Positions 47,401 to 58,005 of a stretch of 64,000 bases of DNA are shown here, piece after piece. Every line of letters starts with the position of its first letter. The stretch's first letter is position 1. The position numbers were made by a program, and so were the translations under genes. The notes under the pieces are model-generated. The model saw only the letters and a program-made list of their open reading frames with translations, was not told where the DNA came from and did not search any database. Origin of the DNA: Acheta domesticus (taxonomy: Eukaryota > Arthropoda > Insecta > Orthoptera > Gryllidae); NCBI GenBank assembly GCA_031308135.1, contig JAHLJT010009419.1:32392869-32456868 (forward strand), given 5' to 3'.

Positions 47401-48647
47401 CGGAAAATTAATAAAAAGTCAAAAAAATGTACTTGGGCGGCGATAGATGGCAGCTGGCAAGATTATGTGGCAAGTCTAAATAGCTAGCCGAGACCAAAGA
47501 AATAGGAAACTAATAGGGGAAATTCAGTGCCATCCTGTAGCACCGCTAGTTACTACACATCACTTTAGTTTCATTCGAAGAAGTGATCCATGAAAATGCT
47601 GAAAATGTATTGCTGCTGCGACAAAAATCTGCAAAATTACGACAGTGAATTTTGATCGAATGCACCTTCAAGGGACGAGGAAACACAAAAAGTAATTTGT
47701 TTTTCTACACATTCATAATACAAAGGACAAACTGCATTGAAAAATGCTAGAAAAAACATTTCTTTTCTTTCAGTAATTTTATCTTAATGCAATCATACTT
47801 TTCCTTAAACCTGTATAAAGCATTCGAGAATACAGGGATTCCGTTTTTTAAGTTAGAGAATGAAGCATTGAGGCGTTTCTGTTGTTTTTTTTTGTTGAAG
47901 AAATACAATTAAGAATATGATCAAAGGAAACCAATTTCGCGCAAATGTTACCTGATTCAGTGTTATAAGGAGTGATACGGAAAGATTCAAGAAGAATATA
48001 GAAATATGAAGATTTGGTTTATGCTGACATAGACAACAAATGGCCGGTTTCTATGATCGCTTCGTTGGACCTTTAAATTCTTCATAAGAAAACTATTGAA
48101 GCCATATTCGGATCAATTTTTTTACAAAAGGAATTATCTTTTCATCTGTATTCTTTTACGACAAACAAACTACATTACTACCTTTTACTAAAAGTGTTCT
48201 GATATCGGCCGTGTTGAACTGTAATCGAGAATGTATTATTAAAAATATTGGAAGTTATTTTGTCCTTTCTTGCTTGGCTAACCAGTTTGTGCATTTTGCC
48301 TACCTATTTTAGAGATTTATATTGCCTAAAGTTTCGATCTCTATTTTCGAGTAATAAAACAAATAATTTCACAGTTAAAAATTATGTTCGGCTAAGATGT
48401 AACCTATTACAGTGATTTTGTTACACACATTCCTCTTTTAACCTATCGCGTCTGGAAGGAAATTTACAGTTCAATGCTTCCTTGTCTCTATTAGAATGTA
48501 AAGAATGATGACCTCCTACTGTATCGACTGATTTGTCTCAGGACAGTATGTAATAAATCCCGATAAATATAATTTTGTTCTATGAAATCAGAAACAAATA
48601 TGTTCCAGTATCTAGTATAGCAAGGCCTCCTTACAATACATCAAAAT

Positions 48648-48812
48648 GTTTATAACGCCAATTGTCAATTGGAAACAAATGAAAATGTCTTCTCATGACC
48701 TTCATACGAAAGGAGAGTTGTTTGAAATTCGACTGTAAATACTTCTAATATCGACACATATATTACAGGTAATCTGTAAAAACTCATCATTATCACACAT
48801 GCAGATTGCACC
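48648..48812 (+). promoter_or_regulatory. Candidate promoter/5' UTR of the two-TM gene
   Basis: TTATAA at about 48650, a 'caattgtcaattg' palindrome just after it, and start codon at 48813. Possible 3' splice sites also exist (AG at 48768 and 48804), so a 5' non-coding exon further upstream is equally possible. Conserved in the left arm. Confidence 0.3.
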
Positions 48813-49772
48813 ATGTTGCCACTGGCAGTCATGTCAATCGTCATAGTCATCAGCATCCTTCAAATCTTCCATCATATGGGCTATATAGACAATGCGTTGC
48901 AGGAAATTACTCATGTTACTCATGTGTTGACGAACGAGCTCTGGCAGGCAGATACGCATCGCTTCAAACTTCTGAAATCGTTGCGAAACGATCAGATGGA
49001 CGCGATGCTGCCTTGCTGGGAGATCGAGGGCCCTTGCTGGCCGCAGGACGAGCCCAAACCCTCAAGTGCCGCCAACCTGACCGCAACGCAAGCCATGGTG
49101 GAAGCGAGCGGCCCTTGGTACACGCCTCTCATCTACATCTACTACGCGTGGAAGTCCGCCGTCTCCGCCCTGCCCGTGCTCATCGTCATCGGCGTCATCC
49201 CGTTCGTGGCGTACGTGGTGTACTCGGGCATCGCCGTCACGCTGTGCCCGGGCGTCGTGGACTCGCACCTCCGCGACCTGCACAACTTCCTCGTGAGCAG
49301 CCAGCGGGACATCGAGGAGCGCGCGTCGCAGACCAGCAAGGACCTGGTGGAGGACGTGTACCGGAACGTGGAGCTGCAGGAGAGCCGATCGCTCGAGGTG
49401 ATCATGGACATCCTCAACGAGATGAACGACGGGCTGACGATGCAGCAGTGGTACGAGCAGCAGAAGCTCAACCACATGATGGAGGACGACCTGCGCGCGG
49501 CGCAGCTGGCGTCCAGGCACCGCCGCCGCGCAGGGGACCTCTCCTGCGGCCTGCGGGACCTGCGCCGCGTCACCGACAGGCGCAACGACCGCCTGGCGGC
49601 CCTGCAGGAGAGCCAGGAGCGCGCGCGGCACGCTTTCGCCAGGTGCATGGACCTGCTGGGCGAGCTGCAGGAGGTGCACAGCGCCTACGGGGAGGCAGTC
49701 GCCAAGGCCGAAGAGCATGAAGAGGGGCTCATCGGTTTCCATACGCAAAACTGCAAGTACGGCCGTCCGTAA
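48813..49772 (+). CDS. Two-TM, coiled-coil-tailed protein of unknown family (right copy)
   Basis: 319 residues, the same protein as 15674-16630 with one extra Ala in the Pro/Ser/Ala stretch near residue 84, one Thr/Ser change there and Thr for Ala near residue 311. Topology: N-terminal hydrophobic anchor, an ~90-residue loop with the CWEIEGPCW motif, a strong membrane segment at ~114-144, then a ~160-residue charged helical tail ending in NCKYGRP. The start is supported by A at -3 and by identity between copies. After about codon 90 nearly every third base is G or C, while the first ~65 codons are mixed. AATAAA follows at 50007. No family is recognised; a membrane-tethered coiled-coil role is inference only. 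Confidence 0.85.
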   Translation: MLPLAVMSIVIVISILQIFHHMGYIDNALQEITHVTHVLTNELWQADTHRFKLLKSLRNDQMDAMLPCWEIEGPCWPQDEPKPSSAANLTATQAMVEASGPWYTPLIYIYYAWKSAVSALPVLIVIGVIPFVAYVVYSGIAVTLCPGVVDSHLRDLHNFLVSSQRDIEERASQTSKDLVEDVYRNVELQESRSLEVIMDILNEMNDGLTMQQWYEQQKLNHMMEDDLRAAQLASRHRRRAGDLSCGLRDLRRVTDRRNDRLAALQESQERARHAFARCMDLLGELQEVHSAYGEAVAKAEEHEEGLIGFHTQNCKYGRP

Positions 49773-49852
49773 TCGGCTTCGATGAGAAACAGGCGTAGGC
49801 CCTTCTTTCAACTGTTGGCAGCTGTAATGCCGTTGCAAATATGATGCCGGCC

Positions 49853-49870
49853 TAGAGAGAGAGAGAGAGT
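49853..49870. repeat. (GA)n microsatellite in the 3' region of the gene
   Basis: Eighteen bases of GA here against a longer CT run at about 15571-15592 in the left arm. Confidence 0.8.
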
Positions 49871-50006
49871 GGTTCCATGATGTTCTTGACGACATCTTGA
49901 AGTGTTTTAGATTATAAATTATGATATTCAACAACGAAACAATAACGTGTAAGAAGAATTGAACAAGAATATGGCAAGGTGCAATCCTACGAAAACAGAA
50001 TTATCT

Positions 50007-50012
50007 AATAAA
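50007..50012 (+). terminator. Polyadenylation signal of the right gene copy
   Basis: AATAAA about 235 bases after the stop codon, conserved in the other arm at 15424-15429. Confidence 0.5.
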
Positions 50013-50767
50013 TATTTTTTTAACATTATTTATTCTTCCTCCCAATTTTACATGATTATACTATTAAAGGAGGTGAACTTGAATGGAGCAGAAAATGTTA
50101 AAATTATTTTTTCATGGACTGTTCATGAACTATAATACTTTTGGATTGGAGAAAACTGTAAACGCAAATCTACCTTTTGGCATGAGATCTTCGCTGAAGA
50201 GCCTACAATCACACGAGTGTGAAATAAAATCACACCAAAGGGTGTGTCATTTAAAGAAAAACACACAGCGAGTTGTAAATGGATCCATTTGGCATCAATA
50301 GTTCCCAACCTATGGTCATCCATTTGTAAAGAAAGCAGTAAGTATTAATTATTTTCAAACTATTTCTCTACAAAATAAAATATTAACAAAAAATGCATTC
50401 GATAAGTAAATGATGCTGCAGTGCTAGAGACATTCAAATAATTATACTTAAAATATTGAGAAAGGGAGAGAGCATTATACAAATATTCAAACAATTTTCA
50501 AATTTATTCCATTCGCGCAATATTTTCCCAATTTTATTTTGCAGTGTGATACCTACAACGTGATCAATGCAGGATTAAAACAAGTTATAATTGTATTCAA
50601 TTCGATGAAAAAAAATTATTTGTGACTAAATTGTATCTTTTCAACAATATTAAATTTATTTATAATCGGTGATAATCTTATAAATGGACCGCCCTAGTTG
50701 ATATAGGAAGCTTGGAATTTGCATGTATGTACAAATTATGCGCATGTAAAGCCTTCATATTTTAAAT

Positions 50768-51171
50768 AGATAGATAGATTTATTAGTTCGCTTTGAGCTA
50801 ATGCTCGGTGGCAAACATGACAACAATTAGAATTAGAACAATAAAAACCATTAACAATTATAGTTACCATTAGAATTAGAGGATATCCTAGTTCTAGATA
50901 ACTAGAAATTAATTAGAACTAGGATATCCTCTAATTCTAATGGTAACTATAATTGTTAATGGTTTTTATTGTTCTAATTCTAATTGTTGTCATGTTGTCA
51001 TTGTTTTGATATCCTAGTTCTAGATAACTAGAAATTACTTAGAACTAGGATATCCTCATAATTTGTACATACATGCAAATTCCAAGCTTCCTATATCAAC
51101 TAGGGCGGTCCATTTATAAGATTATCACCGATTATAAATAAATTTAATATTGTTGTATTGTAGTATAGTAT
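50768..51171. repeat. Right-only insertion: palindrome plus inverted copy of its flank
   Basis: Absent from the left arm at about 14672. It contains an 80-bp-arm perfect palindrome (50816-50895 / 50915-50994, 19-base centre), a second copy of the palindrome tip (51008-51056), and then 51057-51157. That last part is a nearly exact inverted copy of the sequence just before the insertion (50643-50742). Confidence 0.85.
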
Positions 51172-52000
51172 AGCTTACAAGGCGACGGCCATTTTAAAAT
51201 TTATTAAAATTAAGGAGAACTCTTCAACTAAATTCTCTTTATAGAGATCCTTCCCAAAGCAAAATGATCGCGTACCACTATCGAATCATTACCAATGAAC
51301 AGAAATCGAAAACGCTATACTACGTATCTCCTCTCTCATCGATACATCGCCGTAGATCATCACTTTTTTCAATAAATAATACATTTTCTATAAAAGTATT
51401 TCTATGCAAGCAAATTTTTATATTTTTTCCAAAGCAATAACTTACCGTGCTGGCAACAGGTTTCATTAACATCTCTCTGAAACGAAACAGACAATGAAAT
51501 TAAAAATACAATTTACAAAAGCTCATAACATGCACAGTACTACAAGTACATGATCTCTTTCGTCGAAAAGAGTAATACATAATTTCAATTCAAGTTTTTA
51601 ACAATATTACATATATCCTAATACAAATATTTACAACCTCACCAGACGAATAATGCGCTAATCATTATAATCTCATTTTATAATAAACTATTAAATGACT
51701 GGGTGAATTAGAGAAAACTCCAAAAAACTACTTAATTATTATTAATAATTATTATTATTATTAAAATAATTATATATTATTAATAAAATAACTATATATT
51801 ATTATTAAAATAACTATATATTATTATTATTAAAATAACTATATATAATTATTATTAAAAGTGTTATTAAGTAAGTTAAATCTCGCACCATCTGGGAAAC
51901 AAACCGATCTACTTATTTCCACATAAAATTTCACTGCATGGGAGCGGTCCCAATCCTAAATTATCTAATGCTACAATTGTAAATTCGTAATGTTTTACAG

Positions 52001-52143
52001 CCCGCAGTGGGCGTGGTCCTGATTGCAATCGACTTTTCCCGAGAGCGGCGAGGCCGTCGTGAACTGTTGTTCGGAGCTGCGGAGGCTCCGGGTGGCTGCG
52101 GGCGCGAACGCCAGGCGGCGCGAGAGGGCGCTAAGTGCAGCAG
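52001..52143 (+). CDS. Candidate internal exon, 143 nt (right copy)
   Basis: Acceptor 'gtaatgttttacag' ending at 52000 and donor 'cagcag|gtaaca' at 52144. One frame is open throughout (starts PAVGVVLIAIDFSRERRGRR). It differs from the left copy by Ala/Val and Arg/Gln plus a synonymous change. No domain is recognised. If spliced to 54066 the phase would select a different frame there from the protein-like one, so the two candidates may not belong together. Confidence 0.3.
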
Positions 52144-52968
52144 GTAACAAGGCTCTTTTCGGTGAAATCTCCTCACCTACTTATCTTTCGACTGCCGTGT
52201 CTCGTCGCTTCGTGTAGTGTGTTACGATGAACATACCTCACTTTCGATAGTACTTTTTACAAACGTTTTGCTTTCTCGAGCGTCGCGTTTGACAGAGAAA
52301 TCCGATTTCTTCCAGTTTACTGTATCGCTCGGATACTTCTCAGTCAGAGAGAAATGTATATTTAACGAAATGGTATCAGAAACTTTTATTATGTTAAAGA
52401 AGTTTTGAAAAACGTGTATTCGTCAGTTTTCGCATTTTCTATTAGAACTTATTTCTAGTTTTGCGTAAATTACACAAAACAGTCAAGGATGTTTTTCTAA
52501 ATCACAAAATGAATCATTTCAGTGTTACCATATGAATAATTGTAGCTGTGAACATAATTGAAAACAGCTTAAGAAAAGACAATTAAAAGTCTGATACTAT
52601 GTTTTATCTTAAAAAAAGATCACGAAATTGTTCAAAATACAGAAGTGGCAAGTTTATTGTAAGAAATTTACTGTAGTCTCTTTATTTTATTTTGCACAAA
52701 CATGATTCGGAATTTTAGCCTTTTTTATTGCCACAAAAAGAGTTGATGATGCCAATGAGTGCCATATTCGTTTACAGAGCATATTCCAGGAAGCAGGCTA
52801 AAATTCCGAATCCAAGCTTCCAGGATTATGCCCCCCTTCCTGGACAAATGATCATAGTGGTGGTATACCATTGCCTTTCACTCAGAGAATGGTAATAGGC
52901 ATGATCATGAGGGGAAATGATGAGGAATGATGAATGATAACGGATGGTATGATTCATATGCGATTCGT

Positions 52969-53416
52969 AGCTAGTTCAAATTCAATCGCTGTCTGGAGGA
53001 GAATTCTAGCGACCGGCTGCTCTGATCAGTGGTTTTACCTGGTTTCTCCGATCAACACCATGTGAATGGAGCAGTACCGTAAAATCAGGTCATGGACCAC
53101 AAGCGATATTTCCTTCGTCTTCCTTGTCCTATCCTCACCACTTACTTGCACACACCTACAACACACTACATTACTACATACGCCGGGAGACCGGTCGGGA
53201 ACTTAGAGCTTGTCCCGGTTGGGACGGTGCCCCGCTGGTGGGAGATACCTGGTTATGGAAAACCCCGCTAGCCAACGGCAGATCGGAACCGGATCTCGCC
53301 ATCCAGCGGGGTAAGATCACCGCCCCCTCCCGAGCAAAAATCATGCACGACACTTACGGGAACGATGCCCTTAGCAGTTGTCGCGCCCGGAATCACTAAC
53401 AATCATTCATCAATCA
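52969..53416 (+). mobile_element. tRNA-derived SINE, head-truncated (right copy)
   Basis: Plus-strand counterpart of 12469-12908, with 'gggagaccggtcgggaact', 'cccgctggtgggagatacc' and a tail 'aatcattcatcaatc' at 53399-53416. Confidence 0.8.
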
Positions 53417-54065
53417 GCGATCCGTAGTGGCATAAGAAGCCTATCGCCCCATTATCACATTGTAAACACGCCCATACTTCTTACACACAACCTTTTCCCT
53501 TCGCGTACTTAAGAATCCGCCCGAATCCTTGCGCCATCCAGGAAGGCACTCAAAGAGTTACATGCAGAGAAATTTTTTTCTTTCTCTGTAAAATAAATGT
53601 TTAGTGTTTTTGTTGTGTATTATGCATGAATACGTTGATATTCAAGAATTTAATACGAATCTGCTGGCAAGATATGTTCTGTCACACTAGCAGGAGACGA
53701 TCGTTTAGAAAGTGAATGCGTGAAAATAATTACGCGGAAGGATTATTTCGTTAAATCGTTTAAACCTTCATTTGTATTCATGTCACATTAGCTTCTTCTT
53801 GACAAAAACTGATTAATGCATGGTGACCCTTGCAATATAACTGTCCTCATGAATGAAAAATCGTTTTGCCGTCGGTAAGTTAAATGCTAAGAAAATTAAC
53901 GAGAATTTTCTAACAAATGCATTCTCAAATATCTTACTCACTAATGTGATGTAAGAGGTATTCAGACTGAATGCATTCTGTAATCAAATTCTAATTAGTT
54001 TTGACGCGATTGTACCATATTCACAAGATATTTTATAATACATATTTTACATTTTACTCTTTCAG

Positions 54066-54248
54066 GGCGGCGATAATGGCCGAAGACTCGACGTATGCAA
54101 GATCTGTGTCGATTACTTCGAAGACTTCACTAGTATTCCAGAGTACCTCTACATATTTCACTGGTCAGAATGCTCTCACCATAACAAACTCGAAGATACT
54201 GCGCCACGGGAGCTTGGCTTCTCAAAACGGGCGGCCAGTGTTGGGTAG
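54066..54248 (+). CDS. Candidate terminal coding exon, unknown protein (right copy)
   Basis: Preceded by an excellent acceptor ('attttactctttcag', AG at 54064-54065). Sixty codons are open to TAG at 54246-54248, with a protein-like composition (GRRLDVCKICVDYFEDFTSI ... IFHWSECSHHNKLED). It is conserved with the left arm except Tyr/Asn. An overlapping frame is open over 54001-54621 in both arms, but it shows about three amino-acid changes against one synonymous change, so I favour the shorter exon. Family unknown. Confidence 0.35.
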   Translation, partial: GGDNGRRLDVCKICVDYFEDFTSIPEYLYIFHWSECSHHNKLEDTAPRELGFSKRAASVG

Positions 54249-54299
54249 AAAGTTCCCAGCTCGATGCACGGTGGCGTCCGACGGATTCCGAGAATCGTT

Positions 54300-55600
54300 T
54301 CCCTACCTGAGCTGCAACCTCGGGCGCACAAGACCCTGGAACTCGGCGTTTCATCTCGGAGAAGGAGAGAGCGCAAGAATGCGTTCACTTCCAACTCAAA
54401 ATAGCGCGATCCGCAGGCGAGTGCAGAATCAGGTGGGGTGCCCAAGAAAAGGCTTTGCTGCCCAAATGAACAGACGTTCAATGGAAAACAGACACAAGAA
54501 GAAAGAAATATATTCTCAGTATTTTTCGCACTGTGTACTATCGAAGGTTACTCACTTCTGCTTCGCTCAGATTGCGTATTATCACGCATGTGACGCTTGC
54601 GCAAACTGCATTCGTTACTAAAAACAACTCAAATGGCACTTCATTATATGAATTTTACTATATCTAAATACATAAGAAATGTTAGATAATAAATATTTAT
54701 CTTTTCCTTTATTAACAATTTTGGTCATGTCAATTATACCATTGCATACCTTCCATGATAAAGAAGAACTAATTTTGGTTAATAGTAAATTTAATATTCT
54801 TAAATACAGTCTGAATGTTACCCAAGAAAAGTGTTCTCAGCCTTAATTGTCTGAATGTCGTCTTCCTTAAGTAAATTATCAACCCATCAAAAAGTATCTC
54901 ACGCTCTGTAATTTTTATGCATTTGAATAGTTTCCAACAACACCCATAACAATGCATAGAAAAATCCCTGATTTCAAATTCACAACCCAAATGCGAGGGC
55001 CTTGTCCCGTCTCAATCGAGAATGTTGTGTTGACAGAGCAGAAAGTGAATGGTATTGTTCTCATAAGGAAAGTTCATTTCTTGTTTATTAAACAAATTTC
55101 ACATTCGTAGTTCATTTGGAGAGAAAAATGTAACATATATAATAGTTAAAAATTACGCAGAATGGTCAAATATCACAATGTTCTTGGGTAACTTGTTTAT
55201 CGTGTTGTACGTTTCTTTCTCTTGACACATTATTAACGACAATGCACAAGGTAATTCCTCTCCTATGAAAATTCATGTATATTTCCAACTAGTTCCAAGT
55301 AGCTCTCAAAGTGAAGCATGTGTTGATCAACAAACAATTTAAGAATGCTTTATTTTATACCATCTAAAATTTTATTATCTAAAAATACAATAAAACCACT
55401 TTTTCTAGAATAACGGAGAGAAGCAACGTAAACAAGAAAGAAAGAACGAGCGTTTTCTAGCTTCTTACAAACTTTATTCTATTTACACAACGTGCATTGT
55501 CTCACAAGCAATCAAAACACACAACCACATCAGAAAGTTTAGGCGACAAAAAAAACTGAACAACAGCAAAGCGACGTTTTTTCAGAACAAGGTAAAGTCA
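54300..55600. other. No further gene seen
   Basis: Counterpart of 10270-11585 in the left arm; AT-rich after about 54480. Confidence 0.45.
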
Positions 55601-55639
55601 CTAGAAAGTGCGTTGACCGTGATCATGGAAGCTGGTTGT

Positions 55640-55920
55640 ACCGTTCGCGACACACGGCGGGTGCAAGCGTTTCTTCTCGGCTCGTATTGACGCGGTGCAC
55701 CTGCGATGGCGTCGCTGCCCATTCACGAAGCGGAGCGGGGAGGCGGGGCGGGGCGGGAAGAGCGAGCGAGCGATCGCTCCCAATCGCCGGTGCGCCAGCG
55801 CAAAAAGGCCCGCTCGGCGAGAGAATAAAGAATTGTCAAGCGGACTCACGTGCGCACCCCCTCCAGCCCCGGCGACGCTCACAGTGCGCGGGCCCGAGAA
55901 GTTGCAGGGACGAAAACATT
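55640..55920. promoter_or_regulatory. GC-rich CpG block (right copy)
   Basis: Counterpart of 9960-10245. The arms differ by a small indel within a 'gcgcaaaaaggcccg' segment, which changes the frames, so the island is not obviously coding. Confidence 0.3.
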
Positions 55921-55993
55921 TTTTTCTACAAATGCATAAAAAATGACAAATTTTGTGCTGTACGTGAAGTTTGTCATTTTTACTTTCCCATAC

Positions 55994-56890
55994 ACTATAC
56001 GTACGTACGTATAGTATAACGAAAGTTATGTAATGCTGCGCGAAAAAACGGCGGATTTTCGGCAGAAAAACTCTTATTACAGAGCCCTGGTAACGAAAAA
56101 AGTGGATAAATCCAGTGGCTAAATTAATTTTAAAAAATCTCGTAACACGTGGTGCAGCCAGAATCCCTATTTTGTGGGTCCTTGATACGAAGAACCAACT
56201 GAAAGCAAAACGTCTGTCAGTCTGTGAACAACGCTAGCCACTAAAGCGTTCAGGCCGATTTTCTCCAAAATTGATATTCTCCTGATTGATCTGAATATTC
56301 TCGCGGCCCCTTGAACTTGAAACCGATATTGTAATTTTGGAGGGTACTTTACATAAAGCCCCGGGGACATTTTCAAAATTTTCAAAAAAATAGCGTCAAC
56401 AATTTTGACTAAATTTTGTTGTTGGGTAGTATGAAAGTCATTTAACAGAATGACGTAGGTCTTTTGTTGGTTGAAAACTCTTGATTTTTGAAAATTGAAA
56501 AAATTCAAAAATTTTTCGGCATCTTCCTACAACTACAATTATGAAGGTACAATTTATGTTCTTCATGAAATGTGTTCATAAAAAACAGGTCTTCAAATAA
56601 GGTAATGTTCAATTTTTCAAAAACATAAGTATTTTTTTCCGAAAAAATGTGTCAAACATAGACAATATTTTTATTTTCGTTAAACCATTTTTCTTAAAAA
56701 CCGCACAACGTTTTTTTATTAAAGTGAGACCTGAGATAGCATAAAGGAATCTTAAGAGAATAGTGCAGGTTTTATGTTCGTTGAAATGCCTGATTTTGCA
56801 AAACGTTTAAAAAATTAAAAAGATTTTGGCGTCTTTCTACAACTACAATTGTGAAGACACGATTGTTTTTCTTAATGAAATATGCTCAGC
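55994..56890. repeat. Family L repeat, copy at the right-arm end
   Basis: Counterpart of 8950-9890, beginning with the 22-bp perfect palindrome (55994-56015) and continuing through the 'ttttgtgggtccttgatac' and 'agcaaaacgtctgtcag' blocks and two A/T-rich modules. Confidence 0.6.
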
Positions 56891-57045
56891 AAAAATAGAT
56901 CTGCAAATAATTTATTGAAGATATGAGTAGTTTTTCTATAATTTCCAGACAAACATAATATAGGAAACAGTGAGTTGTACGCTTCTTGGTTGAATTGGAC
57001 ATTTTCATATAATAGTTAAGATGTTAGTAGGGCATAAAGTGCAAT

Positions 57046-57856
57046 ACTTCAGCACTACATAGCTGTTTCCTCTAATACGGGAAAGTAAGTGCTGTTGTGG
57101 CACCACTAGTTTGATACGAATTAAAAAAAAAGATTGTTGCCAAGACAACTACCTTGTTATCGTCAAAAAGTCATTTTTGCATGGTTGAAGAATACTCTTC
57201 TCTAATCATGGCCCTGTGAAATGCATGTCTATATTGTCCGGGGTATCACGCTCCTTTTTCCAATAAAAGTTAATACAAAACCTTTTGTATTATATTTTTA
57301 TGCAGTTCTAGAAAACATTTTGCTCATATTTCGTGTGAGAGGTTTCCGTTCATATTATGGTCTCGATAGTATTTTTTCCTGAACCTATGGGCTCGGCAAA
57401 AAAACTCCAATCTTGATTGTGAAAGAAACGGAAACTTTACACACTTAATATGAAAATAGCTATTTTTATATTTTACTGACATGTTATTGCTTGTTATTGC
57501 CTTCGATACGGAGCTCGATGTACTTACCATAGGTAAGAGGTATAACTTACCTGTATCGAAAGATTCATCGTTACGAGGGAAATGTGTAAACTGTTGAACG
57601 ATGCTACATGTTCTCTAGGGTATTATGAGAGGAAATTACGAAAGGGAATTATGGGAGGGAAATATGAAAAAACACACCTAGTCAAGTTAACAAGATAATT
57701 AGTAAATAAGTAAATCTGATTCAATAAAATTTGGTAAAAAATAAAATTATGTACGTGCCACAAGCGTTAACTGACTCTAATGATCTCGGGCGACACAATG
57801 CCCTCTGGTCAATAGATCTTGGCTATCTTGTCGCCGCTCGATCATTAGAACCCTTA
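57046..57856. other. No gene seen
   Basis: First unique sequence after the duplicated segment. AT-rich, short frames only. Confidence 0.5.
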
Positions 57857-58005
57857 TAACGCCCTTGGTGCATAATATTTATGTATCAAGGGCGTTAAGT
57901 GGATGTTTTTGCCCCGAGGGCGACTTCCAAACTCGAGGGTCTCTGGCCCGAGGGGTTGGAAGTCGCCTGAGGGGCAAAAACATCTAGTAACGACCGTGGT
58001 GCATA
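57857..58005. repeat. Fold-back element with nested hairpins
   Basis: The 57857-57874 and 57880-57897 arms pair (16 of 18). The 57902-57930 and 57956-57984 arms pair (about 26 of 29). A third relative of the outer arm at 57988-58005 extends the big hairpin to about 57880-58005. GC-rich in AT-rich surroundings. It is probably a MITE or fold-back transposon end. Confidence 0.7.

Larger units (their letters stand above)
42903..57045 (+). repeat. Inverted duplicate of 8842-21561, embedded copy
   Basis: Continuous sequence, with no gaps, whose reverse complement matches the whole contig 8842-21561. Sequence outside (before 42903 and after 57045) has no counterpart next to the left copy, because the left copy ends in gaps on both sides. 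Confidence 0.9.

Noticed and set aside
50083..50301. 72-codon frame identical in both arms (also 15136-15354)
   Set aside because: It lies in the 3' region after the polyadenylation signal of the two-TM gene, in AT-rich sequence; identity is explained by recent common origin.
54001..54621. 206-codon frame conserved in length in both arms (also 11264-11884)
   Set aside because: It starts inside the presumed intron, and the few differences between copies are mainly amino-acid changing, so it fits less well than the shorter exon frame; not fully excluded.
42903..57045. Sex-chromosome-type palindrome maintained by gene conversion
   Set aside because: Possible in principle, but the match of the other arm to exact contig ends at both gaps makes a scaffolding artefact the better explanation until reads show otherwise.
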